Of a stretch of 6,123 bases of DNA, positions 1 through 5,282 are shown one piece after another. Numbering within the stretch: position 1 is the first letter of the stretch; every line of letters starts with the position of its first letter. The translations under genes were made by a program, and so were the position numbers. The stretch covers positions 1 through 6,123 of the forward strand of contig CAYXPR010000027.1 in the NCBI GenBank assembly GCA_964467255.1. The letters run 5' to 3'. Below the pieces are notes generated by a model. The model was not told the DNA's origin. It saw only the letters and a program-made list of their open reading frames with translations, and did not search any database. This DNA is from CAYXPR01 sp964467255. GTDB lineage: Bacteria > Pseudomonadota > Alphaproteobacteria > Rickettsiales > RGZB01.

Positions 1-741
1 CGCACCATCGGCAATCGTTTGTGGTGAGTCTTTAAAGCGGAAAATACTGCCCTGCCGTAAGGACTGCGCGGCATCATTTGCCTGCAGCGGCTCGGCCGCA
101 AATACTTTTGCACGTGGTGCAAGTTTTTCTGCCGCAATATAGGTGCCCGTTGCAAGCCCGCCACCGCCCACAGGTGCAAAAATAGCATCCGGCATGGCAC
201 GCATATCCTGAAGCGCCTCAAGGCATGCCGTACCCTGGCCTGCAATCACATCTTCGTTATCAAACGGCGGAATCACCACAGCACCTTTGGCTGCGGCCGC
301 CTTCACCCTGTCTTCCGCTTCCTGCCGTGTTTCGGTCACCACAACTTCTGCACCATATCCGCGCGTGGCTTGCTGCTTCACGGCAGAAACAATCTTCGGT
401 AGGTAAATCGTGGTGCGTACGCCTAGCATGCTGCCAGCCCATGCCACCGCCTGCGCGTGATTGCCCGAACTGTACGCCACCACATGTTCTGGTAATTGAT
501 TTTTTTCTTTGAGTGCCAGTAGCGCGTTGAGCGCGCCGCGTGCTTTGAATGCGCCAATCTTTTGGAATATTTCAGCTTTGAATATAATTTCGTGCCCCAG
601 CCAGTTATTTAAGTGCTCCGATATCAGAAGCGGTGTGCGGTGAATAAAGGGCGCAAGCCGTTCGCCCGCCTTTGCCACATCATCAAAAACGGGAAGCGCT
701 GCTGGGGCCGTGTTATGCAAAGAAGTCGCAGGCATTGGCAT
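1..741 (-). CDS. Serine racemase / threonine dehydratase-family PLP enzyme, 3' end outside the window
   Basis: The visible part is the N-terminal 247 residues of a fold-type II pyridoxal-phosphate enzyme. Family members deaminate threonine or serine to 2-oxobutyrate or pyruvate, or racemise serine, in the cytoplasm. The PLP lysine is K66 in GAFKARGAL. The cofactor-ring asparagine lies in YSSGNHAQ (90-97), where S92 aligns with the catalytic re-face serine of serine racemase. The phosphate-binding glycine loop is PVGGGGL (190-196), and VIAGQGT (165-171) is also family-typical. E217, A221 and D223 have the spacing of the divalent-metal site of eukaryotic serine racemase. The family is usually about 320 residues without a C-terminal ACT domain, or longer with one. 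That end is missing here, so biosynthetic IlvA, catabolic TdcB, hydroxyaspartate dehydratase and serine racemase cannot be separated. The start is ATG at 741, with ATG at 735 and in-frame TTG at 744 as alternatives. No clear Shine-Dalgarno is visible. It lies 21 bases after the preceding unknown gene and in the same frame, so co-transcription is likely. Confidence 0.9.
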   Translation of the reverse strand, partial: MPMPATSLHNTAPAALPVFDDVAKAGERLAPFIHRTPLLISEHLNNWLGHEIIFKAEIFQKIGAFKARGALNALLALKEKNQLPEHVVAYSSGNHAQAVAWAGSMLGVRTTIYLPKIVSAVKQQATRGYGAEVVVTETRQEAEDRVKAAAAKGAVVIPPFDNEDVIAGQGTACLEALQDMRAMPDAIFAPVGGGGLATGTYIAAEKLAPRAKVFAAEPLQANDAAQSLRQGSIFRFKDSPQTIADGA

Positions 742-762
742 CAATGAAATAAAAAATTCGAA

Positions 763-1554
763 TTAAGAGGTGCTGTCCGTGGGTGCGCCGCCTTCGGGTT
801 TTTTGCGCGGCACAGGCCCTTTTCTGCCACGTTTGCTGCGTTTTAATTCCACCATGGCGGTAAACTTACCTTTTGGCGACGCCGCTGCTGTCGGGGCGGA
901 GGCTTGGTTATCGCTTGGCTTATTTGTTGCAGGCTTGCCGCCGGAGGAAGGCTGCATCGACTCATAATTGTTCGGCTTACTGACGATAACAAAATCACCT
1001 TCTTTGGTAGATTCAATTTCCAGAACGTATTTTTTTACAGGGTTCTTGGAATCGTCCTGCCTGCTGAACACCATCGTGTAGAGCTTGGCGTTTGCCGGAA
1101 TAGAAACCGTGGGGAATTCTTCATGCAATTTCTGTAAATCAGCCTCCGCCGCCTCAATGCTGGGATAACGTTTGCCTTTTTTGATGCCGCGCATCACCGG
1201 ATGCCCCCAATTCGGATGCTGGCGCTTCGGACGGTGGCGCTGCGGGTGGAATTTCAGCTCTGAATCAAGCTTCGTTGCTTTGAGCGTGAATTTTGCTTCA
1301 CCCACTTCATGGATGCTGAAAAGCGCATAGTTGCCAAGATAGCCTTTTTCAAATTCTTCAGGCGTAATACTATAGCCGCGAATCCACAGGATAATACTTT
1401 CTTTTTTACTGCTGTCGGGGTGACGACGGGAAAGAATAAAATTTTCCCTAAAAACCTCAAGGCGCTCGGTGGCCTGCGCTTTGCTGGCGAAGCGGAAACG
1501 CCCCTCTGCTACGGCTTCAATATTTGGGTTTTTTATATTTGCGTATTTGGCCAT
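763..1554 (-). CDS. Unknown 263-residue protein with internal duplication and basic C-terminal tail
   Basis: I do not recognise this family. No signal peptide or membrane segment is visible, and the protein is basic and probably cytoplasmic. Two stretches look like copies of one module. Residues 19-94 contain RFAS, then an amphipathic helix ending in RENF (36-39), then strands around 53-60 and 76-94. Residues 127-193 contain RYPS, a helix ending in HEEF (144-147), then strands around 158-164 and 175-193. A His/Pro/Arg-rich linker (102-123, with HPNWGHP at 113-119) joins them. From about 202 to 229 the chain is low-complexity Ser/Pro/Ala/Asn, followed by a Lys/Arg cluster at 238-252 (KRSKRGRKGPVPRKK) that resembles an AT-hook or nucleic-acid-binding tail. 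ATG at 1554 has no good Shine-Dalgarno, but an extended -10-like TGCTAGAAT lies 9 bases upstream. The gene sits between two small unknown genes and the PLP enzyme on the same strand. Real coding is supported by length and coherent composition. A nucleic-acid role is inference only. Confidence 0.8.
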   Translation of the reverse strand: MAKYANIKNPNIEAVAEGRFRFASKAQATERLEVFRENFILSRRHPDSSKKESIILWIRGYSITPEEFEKGYLGNYALFSIHEVGEAKFTLKATKLDSELKFHPQRHRPKRQHPNWGHPVMRGIKKGKRYPSIEAAEADLQKLHEEFPTVSIPANAKLYTMVFSRQDDSKNPVKKYVLEIESTKEGDFVIVSKPNNYESMQPSSGGKPATNKPSDNQASAPTAAASPKGKFTAMVELKRSKRGRKGPVPRKKPEGGAPTDSTS

Positions 1555-1606
1555 ATGAAAGCCATTCTAGCAAAAAAATTTAAACATTACAGCAAATTAG
1601 CACACA
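1555..1606 (-). promoter_or_regulatory. Candidate extended -10 promoter ahead of the 263-residue gene
   Basis: The 52-base AT-rich gap contains, on the minus strand, TGCTAGAAT (TAGAAT at 1564-1569), a good extended -10 match. It lies 9 bases before the ATG at 1554. A start site about 7 bases downstream would give an mRNA with almost no leader, which fits the lack of a Shine-Dalgarno. No convincing -35 hexamer is present at 16-18 bases. This is a weak prediction; read-through from the genes upstream is the simpler alternative. Confidence 0.25.
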
Positions 1607-1909
1607 TTATGCGGATGTGAGTTCGAGCACCACTTTGTCTTCATGGAAGCTAAATTTTTCACGCATAAATTCGCGCATATTATCCGAAGGCCTACCCCCG
1701 CGCGACCAAGCCAGGACCGCCGCATTATAATCCTTAGGATTAAACGAGCCGCTGTTTTTTATAGCATCCACAATCTTAATTAAGTTATGCAGATGAACGC
1801 CCAGATATACGAATGTTACCTCGCCGCTGGAATTTTTGCCTTTCACAAGGACACAGCAGAACATTTTATCTAACGTGAAGTTATCCGAGCGCGTCAATTC
1901 CATAATCAA
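1607..1909 (-). CDS. Small unknown protein, 98-100 residues, start overlapping the preceding stop
   Basis: I do not recognise this protein. From the TTG at 1909 it has 100 residues; from the ATG at 1903 it has 98. AAGGAG (1915-1920) lies 5 bases before the TTG and 11 before the ATG. I prefer the TTG, which overlaps the TGA stop of the preceding gene (TTGA) and implies translational coupling. The sequence suggests a small mixed alpha/beta domain: strands near 17-24 (with Cys18-Cys19) and 31-38 (VTFVYLGV), a helix near 40-52, then NPKDYNAAVLAWSRGG (57-72), a second helix near 74-86 and a final strand VVLELT. There is no signal peptide or membrane segment. The tight overlap argues that it works with the 82-residue neighbour. 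Function unknown. Confidence 0.7.
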   Translation of the reverse strand: MIMELTRSDNFTLDKMFCCVLVKGKNSSGEVTFVYLGVHLHNLIKIVDAIKNSGSFNPKDYNAAVLAWSRGGRPSDNMREFMREKFSFHEDKVVLELTSA

Positions 1910-2154
1910 TCAGACTCCTTAGGCAAAGTAACCATTTCCAGTTCATGCCTCTCTCTCTCTGCGTCGAACGGTACGTTTACGTGCTCAATAAACTTCTCTA
2001 GCAATTGCACAAGTATTTTGCTGCCCACCGAAGAATCCCGCGCATGTGCAGAACCGATACGCATAAAACTCACTTCGCTGATGGGAAAATCATTCTCGGT
2101 TACGTCCATCACAGATTCATGCTGCGGCTTACCGAATTTACTGACCCAACTCAT
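1906..2154 (-). CDS. Small unknown protein, 82 residues
   Basis: I do not recognise this protein. It starts with MSWVSKFGKP. Residues 28-36 (EVSFMRIGS) look like a strand, 44-60 (GSKILVQLLEKFIEHVN) an amphipathic helix, and the end is charged (AERERHELEM, 65-74). It has no cysteine, signal peptide or membrane segment. ATG at 2154 has only a weak Shine-Dalgarno (GTGGG about 6 bases upstream). An out-of-frame ATG at 2158 opens only six codons and is not used here. The stop TGA (1906-1908) overlaps the TTG start of the next gene. The gene starts just 15 bases beyond the U-tract of a strong terminator, so how it is transcribed is unclear. I judge it real because of the overlap and the ribosome binding site shared with its neighbour. 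Confidence 0.6.
   Translation of the reverse strand: MSWVSKFGKPQHESVMDVTENDFPISEVSFMRIGSAHARDSSVGSKILVQLLEKFIEHVNVPFDAERERHELEMVTLPKESD
1915..1920 (-). promoter_or_regulatory. Strong ribosome binding site inside the end of the 82-residue gene
   Basis: On the minus strand AAGGAG encodes the Lys-Glu near the end of the upstream protein and also serves as an anti-16S match. It stands 5 bases before TTG (1907-1909) and 11 bases before ATG (1901-1903), so it bears on which start the 98-100-residue gene uses. The shorter spacing favours TTG. Confidence 0.6.
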
Positions 2155-2169
2155 ACATGCCCACTAGTT

Positions 2170-2210
2170 AAAAAAAACAAAACCCGTGTGGATGCGCACA
2201 TCCACACGGG
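2170..2210 (-). terminator. Strong intrinsic terminator of the 869-residue gene
   Basis: A perfect 12-bp stem, CCCGTGTGGATG (2183-2194) with CATCCACACGGG (2199-2210), closes a four-base loop. On the minus strand it is followed at once by TTTTGTTTTTTTT (2170-2182). It begins 41 bases after the TAA of the 869-residue gene. The other strand has no U-run after the stem, so it acts in one direction only. Confidence 0.93.
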
Positions 2211-2251
2211 TAGAGAATAATCGATTCACTAACGATAAGCAATCGCCTGTA

Positions 2252-4861
2252 TTAGATGGACTTACCACCAGCCTTTGCCGCTTCTGCTGCTTTCTCATAG
2301 GCTGCAACAAGCTCGCCAATCTTAAGTGGCGGCACGCCGCCCTTGATAAGGCCTTCAATATATTTAGAAACACCTTCGTCTTTTGCCGGTGCTTCTTCAC
2401 CAATAGCAGGAGAAACACTCTTGCTTGCTGGTTTTGAAGGCGCTGATTTCGCCGTAGGTGGAGGTGTCGTTCTCTCCGTTTCAGCCTGCTTCACAGCAAC
2501 GCCCACTTCGGCACGAACTTTGGTATCTTTAACGCCTTTTATCACCTCAACTTCCACCTTGGGGTCAACACCCATGGCATCCACTGCTGCACCAGCCTCA
2601 CGAGGAGTCACCGCTTTCGATTCCAGCAAACTATTCAATTTTTCCCCAGCAACACTGGCGTTAGCCGTAACCTGTGCCGCTTCCAGCGCCACAGTGGTTA
2701 CCTTGGTTGTCGGCTCTACGAGACTGTTTGCATCATTTACTGCTTTCTGCATATCAACAACAAGTGGGGCACTCGTACCACGGGTGCGTGCCATACCTTG
2801 CAGCATGTCAATCTCTGAGCGGATGCTAATATCCGTACCAGAACCCTGACTGAGCTTAACAATCACCTTAGCGGCATTTTCCTGCGATATCTTGTCATCC
2901 TTCAGCATTTGGCCAAGTATTTCGCCACGATCACCGTTGTTTGCAATCTTTGAAAGCTCGCTCACAGCGGTGCCAACAATGGCATCATTTCTTGCCGCTT
3001 CCACTTTGTCCGCATGCGCTTTTTTGTCGCCTTTAATGCCACCAAATAAACCGCGACCCGCTTTATCTGCCGCACTACCTGCCAGCATCCCTGACGTATC
3101 CACCTGCGCCTCGATGCCTTGCGCTTTGCTTTCAAGATCAGTCATCGGGGCAACTTTATGCTCCAGCGCCGCCTTGGTAAGATCCTTTGCAACATCGCTA
3201 CCTTTTGCCAGCACGCGTTTGGTTTCAACACTCGCTGCCGCAGCCTTAGCATCCGCTGCATCTCGAGCTTCTATCGCTTTTTTAGCCGCAAGTTCATCCT
3301 CACGGCTCTTATCCAGCCCTCTTACCACACCCTGCAGCGCATCCATGCTCACTTCACCATTCTTGATGCGGTCCTGAACATGCTGCACCAAATCCACACG
3401 CTCGCTGAACACTACCTGCTTGCGCGCTTCACCCGGAATTTCCTTAAGGTCTGGCTTCAGATCTACGCTGCGCATTACCTCAGAAAGACCGCGGTTCAGC
3501 ACTTTGTCGTCCTTGTGCTCCAGAATATACTGAATCATCACGGAAGGATCGTCCTTACCTGGCTTATCTTTGTCAGCCAGTTTGGCGACCATGGCTGCAA
3601 CTTCAGCCTTCTGTGGGTCATTCAGCAGCGCCTCCACCTTTTTGTATAAATCCGTCGGGCTTGTCTTTTTAGCTGTCAGATGCCCCGCAAGACTTTCTTC
3701 ATTGGCGCCCGGACCACCGCTAAACGTGATGATTGGCTCAGACTTTTGGACAATCAGTTTGCCTTTATCAAATTCTGGCGTGTACTTACCAGCCGCTTTA
3801 TCAAAACCCAGTTGGAAAACACCCTTGTTACCTTCGCCAAACAGCGTATTGGCCTGATCTTTAGTCAGCACGTTGAGCTGACCCTCAGCCATCGCTTTTT
3901 CAAGGATTTCCTTCACGCCCAGCTTGTCTACAATTTCCGTTTTCAGCCTGCTCGGGAAATTGTCTGTGGAAAGCTTGGTTTCCGCTTCTATTTTCTTCAC
4001 AGCTTTTTCAAGCTCAACATCTTTTGTGCCGGTGTGATTAATTGAAGTTCCCGCAGCAGTAACCACCTTATCAAGGGCTTCAATTTTTTCAGCATCGGCA
4101 GCTTTAAGCCAGTCGCTCAGCTTTACCTCTGTGGAGAAGCTGAGGCTGACTTTGCCTGCTTCGCCAACAACCATAGATTCCAAGCCTTTAATTTTCTGGA
4201 ATGATTCATTCAGTGTTTTCAAGGCCTTCGGATCATCAAGATTCTGCGAGATTACGGCATTAACAAATGCAGCCATTTCAGCCTCTGTAGCACCACGGCC
4301 AGGCGCCGCCACCTTGTTAAGGCCAGATTTTTCTATCGCATCAATCATCTTGTCGAGCGTTGCACGATCAAGCTTTTCAATTGCTGCTCTTGAATTATTA
4401 TCAATTTTTGCAACATCAAGACCCTCAATGCCCTCAAAAGCCCTCTTCAGCCCATCGAGATTCTTCGAGTAATTCACCTGAATCATGTTCCAAACGTAAT
4501 CGGACTTATCCTTGCTGGAAGCATCGGGCGATGGCGCGGTGAATGTCTCTTTACCATCCGTTGCAATAAGGCCCGCAGCCTTGATGCGATCAATTATTTC
4601 TGACATCAGCTTTGCGTCGGTGTTTGAATCAAAGAAAACACCCGAACGCTTAAAATCGGTAGTGACAACAGTCTCGCCTGCGGCGTTCACCCTTATACCA
4701 CGCAAGTCTGTCTTTTGTTTTATGGCCGTAAGGTCTTGGTCTTTATACACATCGGCAAAATCCACCGCACCGGCTGCAGGAGCAATGTCACTCAGATCCA
4801 CTGCCTTTTTAAGCTTCTTCAGTTCGTTATCAACCGTCTTTTCCGTGCGTGCGATAGCCAT
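2252..4861 (-). CDS. Large unknown protein, 869 residues, cysteine-free and mostly helical
   Basis: I do not recognise any family. The protein has no cysteine and only two tryptophans (W124, W251). It is rich in Ala, Lys, Asp and Glu, and shows neither an N-terminal signal peptide nor a membrane segment. Most of it reads as amphipathic helix. A more strand-like patch lies at about 347-381 (FQLGFDKAAGKY onward, then IITFSGGPG). A charged, Ala-rich, possibly coiled-coil stretch lies at 520-565, and a Pro/Ser/Lys linker at 797-828 leads to a last helical hairpin (829-863) ending AAKAGGKSI. Weak internal repeats occur: an IDxI...GL motif at 89-98 and 172-181, and a 19-residue pattern near 498, 652, 745 and 838. 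Start ATG 4861 has AGGGAG 6 bases upstream. It is transcribed alone, from a region with CtrA-like motifs to a strong terminator. Possible roles are a cytoplasmic scaffold or a protein exported without a signal peptide (type I, III or IV substrate); neither is shown. Confidence 0.92.
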   Translation of the reverse strand: MAIARTEKTVDNELKKLKKAVDLSDIAPAAGAVDFADVYKDQDLTAIKQKTDLRGIRVNAAGETVVTTDFKRSGVFFDSNTDAKLMSEIIDRIKAAGLIATDGKETFTAPSPDASSKDKSDYVWNMIQVNYSKNLDGLKRAFEGIEGLDVAKIDNNSRAAIEKLDRATLDKMIDAIEKSGLNKVAAPGRGATEAEMAAFVNAVISQNLDDPKALKTLNESFQKIKGLESMVVGEAGKVSLSFSTEVKLSDWLKAADAEKIEALDKVVTAAGTSINHTGTKDVELEKAVKKIEAETKLSTDNFPSRLKTEIVDKLGVKEILEKAMAEGQLNVLTKDQANTLFGEGNKGVFQLGFDKAAGKYTPEFDKGKLIVQKSEPIITFSGGPGANEESLAGHLTAKKTSPTDLYKKVEALLNDPQKAEVAAMVAKLADKDKPGKDDPSVMIQYILEHKDDKVLNRGLSEVMRSVDLKPDLKEIPGEARKQVVFSERVDLVQHVQDRIKNGEVSMDALQGVVRGLDKSREDELAAKKAIEARDAADAKAAAASVETKRVLAKGSDVAKDLTKAALEHKVAPMTDLESKAQGIEAQVDTSGMLAGSAADKAGRGLFGGIKGDKKAHADKVEAARNDAIVGTAVSELSKIANNGDRGEILGQMLKDDKISQENAAKVIVKLSQGSGTDISIRSEIDMLQGMARTRGTSAPLVVDMQKAVNDANSLVEPTTKVTTVALEAAQVTANASVAGEKLNSLLESKAVTPREAGAAVDAMGVDPKVEVEVIKGVKDTKVRAEVGVAVKQAETERTTPPPTAKSAPSKPASKSVSPAIGEEAPAKDEGVSKYIEGLIKGGVPPLKIGELVAAYEKAAEAAKAGGKSI

Positions 4862-4867
4862 AAATAT

Positions 4868-4873
4868 CTCCCT
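4868..4873 (-). promoter_or_regulatory. Ribosome binding site of the 869-residue gene
   Basis: AGGGAG on the minus strand, preceded by a run of A, stands 6 bases before the ATG at 4861. It fixes the start and suggests efficient translation. Confidence 0.85.
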
Positions 4874-4967
4874 TTTTAAACCTATCTGTTCCCTTGCCCT
4901 GTTTGTTCAAAATTGCCGTGGGCTTGGCGTGTTTAATTCCTGATATTGGTTATCATGCCACAGAATT

Positions 4968-4983
4968 GTTAACAGAACGTTAA
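4968..4983 (-). promoter_or_regulatory. CtrA-type site, exact TTAA-N7-TTAAC
   Basis: On the minus strand TTAA (4980-4983), seven bases CGTTCTG, then TTAAC (4968-4972) match exactly the full consensus of the alphaproteobacterial response regulator CtrA. It lies about 107 bases before the ATG of the 869-residue gene. It overlaps the spacer and -10 of a possible promoter, TTGTCA (4992-4997), 17 bases, TGTTAA (4969-4974). On that reading CtrA would repress; with another start site it could activate. The AT-rich context raises the chance of a random match. Confidence 0.5.
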
Positions 4984-4986
4984 TGG

Positions 4987-4999
4987 AATTGTGACAATT
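4987..4999. promoter_or_regulatory. 13-bp perfect palindrome, possible operator
   Basis: AATTGT-G-ACAATT is a perfect inverted repeat around one central base. It lies between the two CtrA-like sites and overlaps the possible -35 TTGTCA, so it could be a dimeric repressor site. AT-rich DNA makes such palindromes fairly common, so this is tentative. Confidence 0.3.
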
Positions 5000-5009
5000 T
5001 TATGAATTC

Positions 5010-5024
5010 GTTAATTTTCGTTAA
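5010..5024 (-). promoter_or_regulatory. Second CtrA-like site, TTAA-N6-TTAAC
   Basis: On the minus strand TTAA (5021-5024), CGAAAA, then TTAAC (5010-5014) form a near-match with a spacer one base short. Both half-sites share the string ATTAACGAA, and ATTAACG occurs a third time at 4978-4984, so this is a cluster rather than one chance match. Binding is not shown. Confidence 0.35.
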
Positions 5025-5151
5025 TAATTTTATCCACTTTACGCCATTTAATAACTGAATATCAGTATATTAAAAAAATGGCCCCTGAGCGAAAAAACTG
5101 CAAAAATAATGCTGGAAATGATTAATATTTGTGCGCCAATGGCACCTAAAA

Positions 5152-5226
5152 TGGTGACCCCAACGAGATTCGAACTCGTATTACCACCGTGAAAGGGTGG
5201 TGTCCTAACCATTAGACGATGGGGCC
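5152..5226 (-). tRNA. trnE: tRNA-Glu(UUC) with encoded CCA
   Basis: The minus strand folds as a complete cloverleaf. The acceptor GGCCCCA (5220-5226) pairs with TGGGGTC (5156-5162), with one G-U. The anticodon stem is CCACC/GGTGG with loop CTTTCAC, giving anticodon TTC at 5191-5193. The T stem is ACGAG/CTCGT around TTCGAAT. The discriminator is A (5155) and CCA is encoded (5152-5154). The D-arm TCGTCTAATGG and variable region match bacterial tRNA-Glu. It reads GAA and GAG codons and, as Glu-tRNA, can also feed tetrapyrrole synthesis in organisms with the C5 pathway. It is expressed from its own promoter just upstream. I see no clear terminator after it. Confidence 0.97.
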
Positions 5227-5253
5227 ATACTGCATACGCAGCGTGGAGCGAGG

Positions 5254-5282
5254 CTTTTAACAGATTGTTTTTCCCCCGTCAA
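5254..5282 (-). promoter_or_regulatory. Promoter of tRNA-Glu
   Basis: On the minus strand TTGACG (5277-5282) is followed after 16-17 bases by TTAAAA/TAAAAG (5254-5260), then a GC-rich discriminator GCCTCGC. That discriminator is typical of stringently controlled stable-RNA promoters. The start site would fall about 20 bases before the mature tRNA 5' end. Confidence 0.65.

Larger units (their letters stand above)
4862..5151. other. AT-rich regulatory intergenic region between tRNA-Glu and the 869-residue gene
   Basis: These 290 bases hold no open frame of note on either strand. Besides the CtrA-like sites, palindrome and ribosome binding site listed separately, it contains TTATCCACT at 5030-5038 (plus strand), one mismatch from the DnaA box TTATCCACA. 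Several T-runs occur between the tRNA and that box (minus strand, 5069-5110), but no good hairpin stem precedes them, so the end of the tRNA transcript is undefined. One DnaA-like 9-mer alone does not make an origin. Confidence 0.5.

Noticed and set aside
225..512. Plus-strand 95-residue frame and minus-strand 60-residue frame (260-442) inside the PLP enzyme
   Set aside because: Both overlap the strongly supported PLP-enzyme frame in other frames, and their Cys/Pro/His/Trp-rich composition is that of shadow translation.
741..765. Fusion or stop read-through between the 263-residue gene and the PLP enzyme
   Set aside because: The two frames are in the same phase, separated by one TAA and seven sense codons before ATG. 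The PLP enzyme has a normal N-terminus for its family and its own ATG, and no read-through signal is visible.
2183..2210. CRISPR repeat or insertion-sequence end
   Set aside because: The inverted repeat occurs once, is followed by a U-run in the direction of the upstream gene, and has no partner copy or target duplication.
2164..2418. Minus-strand 84-residue frame across the end of the 869-residue gene
   Set aside because: It runs through the terminator hairpin and its U-tract (hence the Phe-rich end) and overlaps the larger gene out of frame.
2343..4943. Long plus-strand open frames (for example 2343-2849, 2892-3377, 3119-3649, 4512-4943)
   Set aside because: They lie antisense to the 869-residue gene, have Ser/Ala/Leu-rich or His/Phe-rich composition expected from the reverse of Ala/Lys/Glu codons, lack ribosome binding sites and keep no shared direction or spacing.
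5069..5151. Terminator after tRNA-Glu
   Set aside because: Several T-runs exist on the minus strand, but the only stems I can draw (GTG/CAC with CC/GG and a bulge; GCA/TGC) are three to five pairs with mismatches. Not enough to call.
4862..5151. Chromosome replication origin
   Set aside because: AT-rich with CtrA-like motifs and a DnaA-like 9-mer, but only one such box is present, with no array and no origin-linked genes such as hemE, dnaA or parAB in view.
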